Assembly (NCBI RefSeq): GCF_037975245.1
Contig: NC_092565.1
Location: forward strand, 16,657,999-16,721,998
Length of the DNA: 64,000 bases
Direction: 5' to 3'
Origin: Apostichopus japonicus
Lineage: Eukaryota; Echinodermata; Holothuroidea; Aspidochirotida; Stichopodidae
The position numbers and the translations under genes are program-made. Positions 1-21,050 of this stretch are shown here, one piece after another. The notes below the pieces were generated by a model that saw only the letters and a program-made list of their open reading frames with translations, was not told the DNA's origin and made no database searches. Each line of letters begins with the position of its first letter. Position 1 is the first letter of the stretch.

Positions 1-725
1 TGCATCTAACTGTTATCAGCAGCCTTTCGTAGCTAATATCGCAGCCAATAGCGAAAGAGTTACAAATCGACTTTCTCGTTTTACTGTGCAGATGTAATTA
101 TATTAAAAAGACGGTTTACACAAAACTGTTACTCAGAGATATCATGATGTCACAAACGATACGATTTCTTCATGATTCCAAATGACCTTTACAATAGTAT
201 AAATATACTTACTGACAACTATCCCCCCTTACCCCAGTGCTGTCACGGACGTCCACGCAAACGCAATTTCCACTATTAAACCCGTACCCGTAGATAGTAC
301 AGGGGTTACGATAGTAAAGTAAAAACGGGTTATCTGCAGAGGTAAGCTGGTTTACAATACAATACAAAATGTCAAGGTTAGCAAATACAATTGTGATAAT
401 GCTAAGTGATTGAACACCCTATGATAAATTCTATATAGCGAACGAAGCCCCTCCATTATCACCCTCAATGCGCAAGTTGTATTCATCTCTGGCATATTTC
501 CATTATTGGCATTTTTCCGTTACTGGCATATTTCCATTCTGCATCTCTGTAGCTTCATAGATTTTATTATGAACTATGGCGTAACTGTCTTTTAATGTTG
601 TCATATTAAGTTGGGGACAAAGTTTTTTTTGGCAAACGTTTGGCAGACTATCAACTTTAAGCAGAGTATTACGTAGTGCATAAGTGCATAAGGTATAGCA
701 AAGATTTACGTAAATTAAAATATAC
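1..725. other. Non-coding left edge
   Basis: I see no supported gene, RNA or repeat here. The stretch is AT-rich with short ORFs only. I looked for LRR-type exons (AG, then L-x-x-L-x-L-x-x-N, then GT) because gene 1 might start here, and found none. Confidence 0.5.
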
Positions 726-993
726 CTAATGCCAACGTGCTATTATGTTTTTCACTTAGGTCGATCTCAACTGACAAACTACCTTCAACTCTTCTACGAA
801 ATTGTACAGGGTTGATTCTTTTGTAAGTAAACACGACATCTGCCAGCTTTATTTTGATTGGTGATATATCACCTGTATACCAAACGGTTAATGGCTGTGA
901 AAGTCTCTCCATTGTCAAATGTAAACCTCCTTCAAGATCTTCCACCTTGAACATCATTTCATATCTTGGAATAACTCTTGGAACGGAACAAAC
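726..993 (-). CDS. Candidate internal exon of an unidentified minus-strand gene
   Basis: An open frame of about 89 codons on the minus strand is bounded by a good acceptor (CCCACAG at its 5' side, near 994-1000) and a good donor (AG/GTATAT, with GT at 725-724). Its 268 bp would start in phase 0 and end after one extra base. The encoded stretch has normal mixed composition, begins with VCSVPRVIPRYEMMFKV and contains hydrophobic/charged alternation suggestive of beta strands (LTVWYTGDISPIKIKLADVV). I do not recognise the family. It lies opposite to and upstream of gene 1, so it belongs to another gene or is a chance open stretch. No partner exon was identified. Confidence 0.3.
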
Positions 994-2659
994 CTGTGGG
1001 CATGAGACCATTTAAAGTAGATCCGCTGAAAGTAGAAGAGGTCAGTAAAAGGCAGAGATATATATTCTCTGACAACATCACGATTATCAGGTTTCCCGGC
1101 CACACAAATACCTATTAAGAAACTCACGTGTATTCACTTACAAGAAGTGAAACCAAAATATATTAAATTTGGGGTAAACGCGTAAGTGGAAATTTTGAGT
1201 GTTAAACTCATTCGACTACAGTATGCTTTTTTTGTTACTACTCAGTATTTCTGTGTGAAAGGATACACATATTTGGATCAACTTACGCGTATTTGTGTGT
1301 TAAACATAGACGAAAAAATGTGTCGCAAAAATTAACCAGGTGTCGGGGCAGTCCTGTACCTTGCATGGCCTTTTGATCTGGGTTAAAAGACATCTCAACG
1401 TCATCATACGAGCCGTGAAAATTTTGACGACCGTTTATGACGAAATATTGGTGCCAATTGTATTATTTGGATTTATTTTGAAAATGTGAGATCATAACGT
1501 TATTATGGCTTTCGATTTTGTTTCTTTCTTCAATTGGACACATAACCACATTATATATTCTCCACAATTAAGGTAATGTTTGCATATGCAGTTAAATCTT
1601 CTTTGGTTTAGTCAATTATGTGAGTGTATCAAAACAATATCAATGATGAAAACTCTGTAATTTTGCAGGATATTGGTTGGATTCGCTCTCATATTGTATC
1701 AATACTAAAGTTGAAATGTGTAACTGCATATTACATGTTATTTGTAACGAAAAAAGTCATACAAAAAGACTTAGTTCTGGTCCCAATGACGTCTGAAGGA
1801 GATGTGTAAAAGATTTACATAGCATGGGTATAAAAGAAGAATCTACATGTCCTCCAGATATTAATTTTTGGTGGCACCCTTATATACATGAGTAGGCCTA
1901 CTGGAATCCCTTTGCTACAAATTGAAAAAAAAGGTAGAAAGATAAACAAGATATGCCATGCACACAGAAACATGTGCAGTGTTTAGCTTACAAACGTATC
2001 CTTCAGATGAAGAAATAAACAACAGAACCTAAATAATAAAAGCAATCAGGAGATTTGAATAGAAATGCAGGCTGCACGTACGACTTTACTCTCCAAAAAT
2101 GAATGTTTAATTGATTCACAATACCGATTTTCTTGATGTAAACTGAGCCATCTCTTCTTTTTATTCGTACACAGTGCCTTACAATATACCACCTTGTTTG
2201 AAATTCCGGAAAGTTTCTTTCACACAATTCAAAGAATTAGTACGATGTAAGATATACTGCTGTTTCTTCTTTCATTGTTAAGAGATGTTTAGAAATTAGT
2301 AAGTTAACCGACAACCACTCCAATAACAAGAGTCAAACGAGGTATAGCTGTTGTTACGGTATCAATTAACACAACAGTTTTACACCTTGCAACCATCAAG
2401 ATTCACTTTAAATGACTAGTTTCACTAGAATTGATTGACCTTTGGTTCCCATCATCTTCATGAAGTCTCATTTCACAGCACTACCGAAAACACCTTGTCG
2501 TATCAGTTATTTTAATCACTAACTTATTTTCCCATGACAATGACATTGACCATAGCCAATGTTTAAGTTACCGAATCATAGTGAGTCACTATCTGCGTTT
2601 TCGTTTCATAATTTGATGAAATCATTCCTGTAAAGTCTGCCGTCTGTTATGTTTTACAG
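994..2659. other. Gap upstream of the first visible gene 1 exon
   Basis: No LRR exon, signal peptide exon or recognisable repeat was found on the plus strand. In gene 2 the introns in the corresponding part are about 0.2-1.2 kb, so at least one upstream exon was expected here. Either gene 1 has an unusually long intron at this point or its 5' part is missing. Confidence 0.45.
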
Positions 2660-12733
<10,074 letters not shown>

Positions 12734-13164
12734 TATCTGCACCAGTGTACAATATATCACTCGGAGTTATCCCTATCTCCAAAGGTTTTGTCTTGCGATA
12801 AGCAGTTGAGAGTGGCACTTGGATTCCGATCTGTTGCATTCATTTCATTGGAAACGGTTGAAGTGGCGGCTTCGTTGATATAGCCAGTTGTGTAAAAAGC
12901 ATACAGTAAATATCGCATAAGGGAGATTAATGCTGGTTACATGCTATTGACATATAAACCTAGATGAGATATATGCCTCACCGTTCAGCCATTTCCTCAT
13001 CCACAATTTTGTAAACTTTTCATTACACTGCAATAATATTGCAACAGGGTATATGTCAGTGCATGACTATGTGTTTGGATCAGACAAAACTTACGTCATG
13101 TAAATATGTATTATTAAAATGATTATTATTAGTTGTTATTATTATTATTTTTAATACTTATTCA
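12734..13164. other. Gene 1 3' flank
   Basis: This is probable 3' UTR and flank. Similarity to gene 2 continues, weaker than in the exons, to about 12870 and then stops. I see no clear AATAAA in the first 400 bases. Confidence 0.5.
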
Positions 13165-13560
13165 GAATGCCATTTTGCACCGCTTCAGATGCAAATGTGA
13201 AGTATTTTAAATTGAGGTTTATTCATGATCGTACTTTAGGAACGTATAGACTGCTTAATTTAATGGGGAAAGTTGATAGCCCTCTTCGTACGTTCTGTCA
13301 TATTCATTCTGAGACCATAGAACACTCTTCTGGTCATGTCAGGTCACTTCTAGTTTTCTTTTAAACTGTGAGCAAAACTATTTTGGGTGGCAGTTTATAT
13401 TTTCGAAACGAAACATTTTCTTTGGTCGAAGTCACGTTAGTTATAATCCTATTAATTTCTTTATTCTGTATTGTTAATATTATATCTTTGATTGTAAACT
13501 GAACAATAACATGCCAGATTTCAAAATTGTTTTCCCCCCAAAATGAAGTTCATTATAAAA
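13165..13560 (+). mobile_element. Tx1/L1-like LINE 3' end fragment
   Basis: The short frame contains KLRFIHDRTLGTYRLLNLMG, then DSPLRTFCHIHSETIEH. This matches the conserved C-terminal region of Tx1/L1-type LINE proteins (hydrophobic/His segment followed by C-x-x-C or C-x-x-H and ETxEH). The frame then breaks. It lies just upstream of a separate, more complete copy. Confidence 0.5.
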
Positions 13561-14094
13561 GTTGAGAAACACATTGCTTACAATAATAGAACTTCAAAGT
13601 CTTGCAGAAATAACCATAAAGCATTGCAACGAAGTCTTCCTAATTGCATTGATGAATTGGAAGAATTAATTTTTGAGAACATTATACTGTATACATTATA
13701 TTGTCCGTGTATGAATTATGTAACATACGTACTGTATTTCATGAATTATATCTGAATAAAGGAGATGGAAAAAACAATCTTCTTCTTATCATGTTTATGA
13801 TTTTTATTATGATATTATTATTCTTAGTGTTATAATATGATATAATTATTATTATTTTATTATTAATGCCTTCAAAAAACAAGAAGGCCGACCACCTTCA
13901 TCGAGCCAATCTTCATTTACTCATTCTCGTTCTACATGTACGTGAACCAACAGGCCTATCGCGCTACGCAATGTGGGATCCGGAGAACAGTGATGACAAA
14001 AGTGGCGTCGATGTAGGAGGAGGCTGAAAGGCTGCCATTGAAGGCTTTCAGCGAGTCGTAGAACGGCTCTAGAAAACCATATTCTATCTTAGAT
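13561..14094. other. AT-rich inter-element stretch
   Basis: No gene is supported. The part from about 13870 is less AT-rich and could be 5' sequence of the following LINE. Confidence 0.4.
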
Positions 14095-16615
14095 GACTTG
14101 ACGAGAACTGATCTCACAGAAAAGAAGAAACTTAAGAATTTTAAGAATTTTCAGAGGGAAATGGAGAAATTTCCCGGGGATGCCATATCAGATCTAAAGT
14201 TCCTTTACAAGATACGCATAGCATTCCTAATGACGAATGCCTTTGGCAAAATGAATGGGAAGGTCGAATTATTTTTAGTCATGGGTCTTCTTCTAGCAGA
14301 GGTGTTTTTATGCTCTTTAATCCTACATTAGAAGTGACCATTATCCGTTGTTAGCTTCTGCTAACGGTAGATCCATTATTACCGAGTTAAAAATCTCTGA
14401 CAAAATATTCGCCATTGTTTGTTTATACGGTCCCACTTCGGAAGATGCAGACTTCTTTCAAGAAATATTACTGAAACTTAATGATTATTCCAGTGACACC
14501 CTTATCATTGGCGGTGACTTCAACTCATTTTTAAATTTACATTTAGATAAAACAAGGGGGCATTTCAAGGACTGATTTTAACGCTAGATAAAAATGTCTG
14601 GAGCTAATGTCTACTTACGACTTGATTGACATTTGGAGAGACAGTAATCCGCATAAACGAGATTTCAGTTGGAGGTCAAATATTACTCCGGCTATTTCCT
14701 GTCGACTAGACTTTTTCTCATTTCGCGAAAGGTGGGGTCTTCCATCACTCATTGTTTTTTCTCCCCTTAGTTTACAGTCGGACCACTCAATTTTGAACTT
14801 CAATTTAACCACGTATTCTGGGGAAAGGGGTCCAGGTGTCTGGAAATTTAACTGCTCCTTCCTAAAGGACAATGAGTATACTCACTTCATCAGCAACATT
14901 ATTCATTCAGCTAATACCACAGACCAGTATCAAAGTCCTGCGTTAAAATGGGACTTTTTAAAGTATCAACTTCGTAAGGTGTTCTTCAAATTATGGTAAA
15001 ATAAGAGCTACAGAGCGTAGTAAAAATGAAACTGAGACTATAAAAAAAACATTTCAAACTTAGAGAAATATTATCATAATATGCCATCGCCGGATACTCT
15101 AAAAAATATTAGCAATTAAAAGAATTATACTGAAGCAATTGTTTGACTATAAATAACTAGGTATTATTGTTCTCTCCGGAGAAAGATGGGTAGGGTAAGG
15201 TGAGAAAAATAAAAGTTATTTTTTAAACCTGGAAAGACGCAATAAGTCTGTTAATGTTATTCGTAATTAAAAAACACATACTGGTACCAATATTACCGAT
15301 AAAACTTCAATTCTGCATGAAATGTTTTTATTTTATAATGAATTGTGTTCTAGTCAAGGCCTCACCTCCTTTTTTCGTGGCCTTAAAATCCCTAGGTCTT
15401 TGAATGAGGATGATGCGAACTTATATGACGGCCCCTTAAAAGAGGATTAGTGTAAATCTGCCATTTTATCAATGTGCAATGGTAAAAGCCCGGGTAATGA
15501 AGGTTATCAGTGAAATTTTACAGTTTTTCTGCCAGATATTGGTAGAATTGTTACTAATTCCCTTAATTTCGCTTTCCAAAAGTCTTCTCTTTCATGTTAG
15601 CAGTCTCGTAGCCTCCTTACTCTTATTCCAAAACGAGAAAAAGATCATATTTGTGTTAAGAATTTTCGTCCCATTTCACTATTAAATACAGACTACAAAA
15701 TTAGTTCTAAGGAATTAGCAACGAGAGTTAAGAAATTTCTCAACTCAGTTATTGGTTCTTGTCGAACTGGTTATATTGAAGGTCGCTTTATCGGGGAAAA
15801 TGTTCGATGTGTTTTAGATTCTATTGATTATTGTAAAACAAATATAATTCATTTTTTTGTTGTTATTGATTCTGAAGAAAGCTTTTGATAGTTTGAAATG
15901 GATGTTTTTAAGTTTAAGATTAATGATGATTTTTGTCCATGGGTTGGATCTCTATACTCTGGCTCCTCTGCAACTGTTTGTAATAATGGTTTTGCGTCTC
16001 AGTCGTTTGACATTACTAGAGGGGTTAGACAAAGTTGCCCTTAAAGTTCTTATATTTTCATTTTATGCGTTGAACTGCTGGCTAAGAAAGTTAATACAAA
16101 TGCAAATATCAGAGATATTTCGGTTCTCAATCAGGATTCTTCAATATGCCGATGACACTATTTTGTTCCTAGACGGTTCAGATAATGCACTTAGGGAGAC
16201 TGTTTTGCTTTTGAAAGAGTTTGCATCGGCATCAGGACTTAAATCAGCATTTTGCGTTATCTGCTATAGTTTTTCTCATCCTCGCTGATTCCACGATGCC
16301 ATAACGACATACATAACTAGCTTATCCATTCAAATCTTACTTCAAATGGTGGCGTAAAAGTCGAACAATATACAACTTTCAACTTTGTTTTTCTCGAAGA
16401 TATTTTCCATTGGGATCCAAATAAATCTCGCCCATATTGCAACTACAAGGCAGATGATGTGGACACGCTTAAATGCATTCATTAATGATATTCTTAATGC
16501 TTGGTCTGATTTTACATTTAAAGAAGTTAATGATAACCTTAAAAGTCAAGTCATCTGGAATAATCATCTAAAGTAAATGACAAGGTAATATTTTATAAAA
16601 CATAATTAAATAAAG
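14095..16615 (+). mobile_element. Decayed Tx1/L1-like LINE (endonuclease and reverse transcriptase)
   Basis: Pieces of one non-LTR element appear in order on the plus strand. The APE-type endonuclease gives DECLWQNEWEGRIIFSHGSS near 14230, then FAIVCLYGPTSEDADFF and LIIGGDFNSFLNLHLDKTRG at 14400-14560. The reverse transcriptase gives NFRPISLLNTDYKI near 15660, TGYIEGRFIGENVRCVLDSI near 15770, KKAFDSLKWMF near 15870 and QYADDTILFLDGSDNALRE near 16145, which is the catalytic FADD/YADD region. A C-terminal piece ends with SQVIWNNHL near 16560. The wording of these motifs is of the Tx1 branch. Frameshifts and stops separate all the pieces, so it is inactive. Confidence 0.85.
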
Positions 16616-18402
16616 GAATAAGATGCATAAATGATATAATTGATGAACATTATCACTTTTTTTTTTATCGTTCTCAGACTTCAGAGAAAAGTATTACATT
16701 AACTGCCCATTGACTGTTTAATGTAGTATTATTAATGCCATCATAGCTAACTGGAGAAGGTCATTGAATCGATTGAGAAGATTTGCCAAATCAAATTTAA
16801 ATACCATTTTCATATGAAAAAGGCAACAAGTGAACATGATCTTTGAGATGTGTCAAAAGTTACCAGTCTTTGTGACTATGAATGGTTGCAAGGAATAGAA
16901 GTGAGTTCGGTAGTTTAACGTCATTCAGGCTAACTGGTGCAGGCAGTAGAGCGATTATTGTGATCATAGTTATCAGGGACCAAATTAAATGGTAGTCCGA
17001 TCGTCCAAGACGACCAAAATTTACGTCGACACCATAAAACACTGCTTAAGTTGTCCGACAGACGACTAGAATTTGCCGCAAGTGTTCAACACTTCGACAT
17101 CATGCACTAATGACAAACTAGCTGCAGTACAACGTGTAAGCAGTGCTATACTGTGCATGTGGGCATACCACATGTTCGTTTATGTTGCTGCAAGGTACAT
17201 GCTGTATACCCTGGGCCTACCCTCTGTTTCTGGAAAGGATCGGAAACGATTTCAGAAATAATTTTTCACTACCAGAGAATTCCCGCAACCCAACATGATT
17301 ACTCATGAACAGTGACTTATACATGAAATTTCTATAACTCTACACCATTTGTTTTTACCAAGATTTAAAATTACAACGTCTTAATACTGTTTGCATACGC
17401 TCAGAAAAACTTGCACTTTAAATTATCTCTACAGGAACGCACAATACTAAAGTAAGTAAGTTATAATGACCCCTGAAAATCATTAGCTTGTGCACAAAAG
17501 ATGAAATGATGAAAGCTGTAACTTGTATACAACAACAAAGTTATTGTCAAATTCTGAAGGGCCAAGTTTGCCGTAGATTAGTGACCATAGTTACAAGTAG
17601 TCGCATTTAAACAACACCCTTTGTGTTCATTGACAACTATAGATGCAAGAATAGTTGCAGACAATGATAAGGGCTATTAGCCAAGTAAATCACAAAAACA
17701 AATTAGAAACCACAATTGACTATTTTTAGCAGGAAAATCTCTGTAATGGAATCGTTGTTAACAATGAACTTGTAGTTGATTGTTAAGATTGATTAGTTTC
17801 AAACAAACTCAATCATCTGTGCAAAGGATTGGAATTTTGGTTCTTTTCGAGAAGAAGCTGTGATTTTGTGAAAAGAATGAAAGATATGTATTCAAGAACT
17901 GGTTATGTATTTCAAAGGCCTAGCTGCCTAGCTGTGAGTGTGTATACTTGGGGTTTGTTTACCCCAAATTGTAGAACGAAAGGAATTTGAAGGCTTTGCG
18001 TCTCTGGCTAAAAGTAAGACTTCTCACTAAGGGTATGACTTAAGCCTCAGACCGATAGACCTGTCATGTGTAGCCTAAAATTACGATACTGACTAGGCTA
18101 AATCGATTACATCGTAGTGTAACGCGCCGTCCTCGGTGGTGAGCGCAAGGAAGAGTGGAAATGCGGGAACACAGGAATGAGGCTGTCGACAGGAGGTATT
18201 AAAGTTTACCCTTTTATTTACGATCTATATACATGTCAAGATGGTGCACAGTGGTCGTGCATTACAGAGACAATTATTAAATACGAAACCAAGTTTTAAC
18301 ACATGCTCAGAAGTCGATGAAGTTAAATACAACACAGTATATTACTAATGGCGGGTCTCGACACGGAGGGCAGAACGATAGACTTCGGCGCTGAAAATTG
18401 GG
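16616..18402. other. Featureless stretch
   Basis: I see only short ORFs with no family resemblance and a weak local palindrome near 17950 (TTGGGG ... CCCCAA). Base composition becomes more GC-rich from about 18120. Confidence 0.5.
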
Positions 18403-18783
18403 CTATGGTGAACGGCGGCGCAGTTGGCGGATTGATGAACTGCGGCGCGGTTGGCGGAATGGTGAACAGCGGCGCAGTTGGCGGATTGGTGAACTGCGGC
18501 GCGGATTGGTGATCGGCGGCGCAGTTGGCGGATTGGTGAACTGCGGCGCAGTCGGCGGATTGGTGAACTGCGGCGCGGATTGGTGATCGGCGGCGCAGTT
18601 GGCGGATTGGTGAACTGCGGCGCAGTTGGCGGATTGGTGAACTGCGGCGCAGTCGGCGGATTGGTGAACTGCGGCGCGGATTGGTGATCGGCGGCGCAGT
18701 TGGCGGATTGGTGAACTGCGGCGCAGTCGGCGGATTGGTGAACTGCGGCGCAGTTGGCGGATTGGTGATCTGCGGCGCAGTCG
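18403..18783. repeat. GC-rich 27-bp minisatellite
   Basis: Tandem units of 27 bp (GCGGCGCAGTTGGCGGATTG followed by GTGAACT), with some shortened to about 20 bp by loss of the GTTGGC block. About 14 units. The array is strikingly GC-rich within AT-rich surroundings and is embedded in a GC-richer segment from about 18120 to 18980. The short frame across it is a repeat artefact. Confidence 0.95.
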
Positions 18784-19504
18784 AACCGAAGTGTTGAACC
18801 GGGTCTTCTAGGTTATTTTACTCGTCGTCCGATCCGCCCTCCTGGGCTGTTCCACCACTGTTTTTGCCAATAGATGACTCGTTCGTCTCCTAACTCATGG
18901 TCAGAATCGTTCTACCCCTCCTATTCCGAGCCGGGAACCGCCCCTCGTCCGAGCCCGCAGTTGCTTTTAAACAGAAACTACTTCCTATACCTATAACGTG
19001 TGAACCTACACTTAACCCTATTAGAAACATAAAGCACGCCCAGTCTACAACCATCAACCAATAAAACACAATTAAATACGACATGCGTGCTGGTTAAGAT
19101 TTACCCAGACCTAAGATTTTTGGCCCCCCGGAACGTAAACTAGACTTCCTACTCAGTGACCTCCAAAATCGGTCATCAAGAGAGAGTTCCCCTTAACAGT
19201 TGTTCATAAATCAAGCAAGTGACACCCCTTATAAGATTTTATCTAACAAACAATTCCCGTAAAGCGTCTAATAATAATGTAAAGAATCAACCCACGTTAA
19301 AACATTTGATTGGAGAAAATACTTGTTAACGCTAACGACAAACAATGAGCTTTGACGTGTCGTTACAGTAGTATCAATTACGTACGGTTCTCGCGCAAGC
19401 CGCTCCATTTTACAAACCTCAAGTGTTGGAAAATCGCAGGACGTACGTAACTGTAACATTGCAGTCCCTGGGCATATATTCAGTAACTTTAGTGCACACG
19501 ATGT
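18784..19504. other. GC-richer flank of the minisatellite
   Basis: No supported gene. Together with 18120-18402 this could be an LTR or other repeat carrying the minisatellite, but I could not place ends or target duplications. Confidence 0.35.
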
Positions 19505-19855
19505 GTGCGAAGTACCACGTCAGGCAACTTCAGTAGTATTTCTTGGGTGCATTATTGTACATCCAAACAATCCTTCGGACAACCAAATATGACGGCAAGG
19601 TTGTCCGAAGGACTACCTTACATTTTCTTAAAATTGAGCCCTGGCTATGAGAGAACCTACAGCTCCACACAAGTTGAGGAAAGGAAAGGTTTTTGGTATA
19701 ACGAAGACATGCTTCATTTTGCCCTAGATAAAACTATATACAACTCATGCCATCAAATGAAATATTCCACACAAAAATTAGTTGCAAGGCGATTGATACC
19801 ATGTACAAGTTATGCATTTAGAAGTCAATTGAGGTCACTGGAACCATTGCAGTAA
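19505..19855 (+). CDS. Unassigned 116-codon ORF
   Basis: An uninterrupted frame of 116 codons of ordinary composition (contains GYERTYSSTQVEERKGFWYN). I recognise no domain, signal peptide or splice context. It overlaps a perfect hairpin (19571-19612), which argues against coding. Probably chance. Confidence 0.12.
   Translation: MRSTTSGNFSSISWVHYCTSKQSFGQPNMTARLSEGLPYIFLKLSPGYERTYSSTQVEERKGFWYNEDMLHFALDKTIYNSCHQMKYSTQKLVARRLIPCTSYAFRSQLRSLEPLQ
19571..19612. repeat. Perfect 14-bp inverted repeat
   Basis: TCCTTCGGACAACC at 19571-19584 is the exact reverse complement of 19599-19612, with a 14-nt spacer. A related CCTTCGGACAACC occurs near 26656. It could be a remnant of a terminal repeat or a foldback sequence. 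Confidence 0.8.
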
Positions 19856-20971
19856 CCACGTTGTCTTACTTACATACACTTCCTCCTCTTAAATTGTTGA
19901 TTTGTATTGAGTTATCTTCGCAATAAGATTGGTCATTTACTCTCCGCCAAGTGTGGAGGCATAACTTGAAGCCACTGCTAAAGTCTTCAACTTGATATTA
20001 GAGGAACTTTCTTGCGATAGTGAAACTCTATTTAATTAAAGAGCATGTATCTTCGAAATTTCAAAACAGAAAAGCCAAATCAGGACACTGTACAACATGT
20101 AATGTACACTATTCTAAGCATATCATACAGTCTATATTGTAGATGACAAGTCTCTAATTTCTATTTTTCCCTGGTATATGTGAGTCTTGTATGTGATGCT
20201 TTGGAACAACAGATTATCACTAGCCGTCATTATCACTAGGAGAGGTGATGGATGTAACCAGAGGAGGGTCAACGGGAGTGATGTTCTAAAATTTTGCCAG
20301 TAAATAGGTCAGCTAGTTAAATGGAAAGGTGTAAAAGTAGCATTGACACAGGTAAGAGGAGCGCAGTACTTTTTCCAAAACTACCAGGAAGCCTGAAATA
20401 TCCAAAATTAGTTGTTCAATCAAGTTGCTTTCCTGTTTTCTATACCATAAAAGTGAATTGAATTGTGAAAATACACAACTGTTGGACACAAAGAGTGTGA
20501 CCATGGTCTTCAGTAAATGTCAGTCCTTGTTACAATTGTAGTGGAGCAATCGGTAATCTTAGCAGGGGGGGGGGGCGTGGTTTTTTGTAAGAAACTTCAG
20601 TAAATGTTATTTTACTATATCAAATCAACAGCAATTTCATAAATCTTTTCCTGCAGATGAAATGAAGAACATCAAAGAGTGCATAAGTCAGTTTTATTGT
20701 TTAGCTTAATGTTTAATTTTCATGGAATTGCATTAGCTGATAGCCCACTGATTATTGGTAAAAGTGGAACCAGTTTATGTAAGAAATTTAACAATTAATT
20801 AACTGGGGTGTCAGTCAGAAGCGACAGGACTTTGCAAGGCAAAAACAAATTTGTCTAATATGAAGAGAAATCGCCTTGACAGGGATCTTTCAGTCCTCCT
20901 ACTTTCATGTACCGTAAAATGGCAAGAACAAAAGCAATCTTGAACATATCATATTCTTTGGTTTTTTAAGT
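19856..20971. other. Featureless stretch
   Basis: Nothing supported beyond a poly-G run (about 20565-20574). Confidence 0.5.
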
Positions 20972-21050
20972 GGTTTAAGCAGGTAGTTGCTCCATAACAA
21001 CTCCCTGGTTTAAGCAGGGAGTTGTTCCATAACAACTCCCTGGTTTAAGT
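20972..21050. repeat. 35-bp direct repeat with internal hairpin
   Basis: Two 35-bp units (20972-21006, 21007-21041), each beginning GGTTTAAGCAGG, followed by a partial third. In the second unit GGGAGTTGTT / AACAACTCCC (21017-21040) is a perfect 10-bp stem with a 4-nt loop. Two units are too few and too degenerate for anything array-like. Confidence 0.85.

Noticed and set aside
1624-1809. Plus-strand ORF near 1.6-1.8 kb as an upstream gene 1 exon
   Set aside because: There is an acceptor-like TTTTGCAG at about 1668, but the following reading is not an LRR and has the wrong phase.
18117-19260. LTR or other retroelement around the GC-rich minisatellite
   Set aside because: A TGTAACG start is present, but no matching end, target duplication or poly(A) signal could be placed.
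20972-21050. CRISPR-like array
   Set aside because: Only two adjacent units with no spacers, in a eukaryotic genome.
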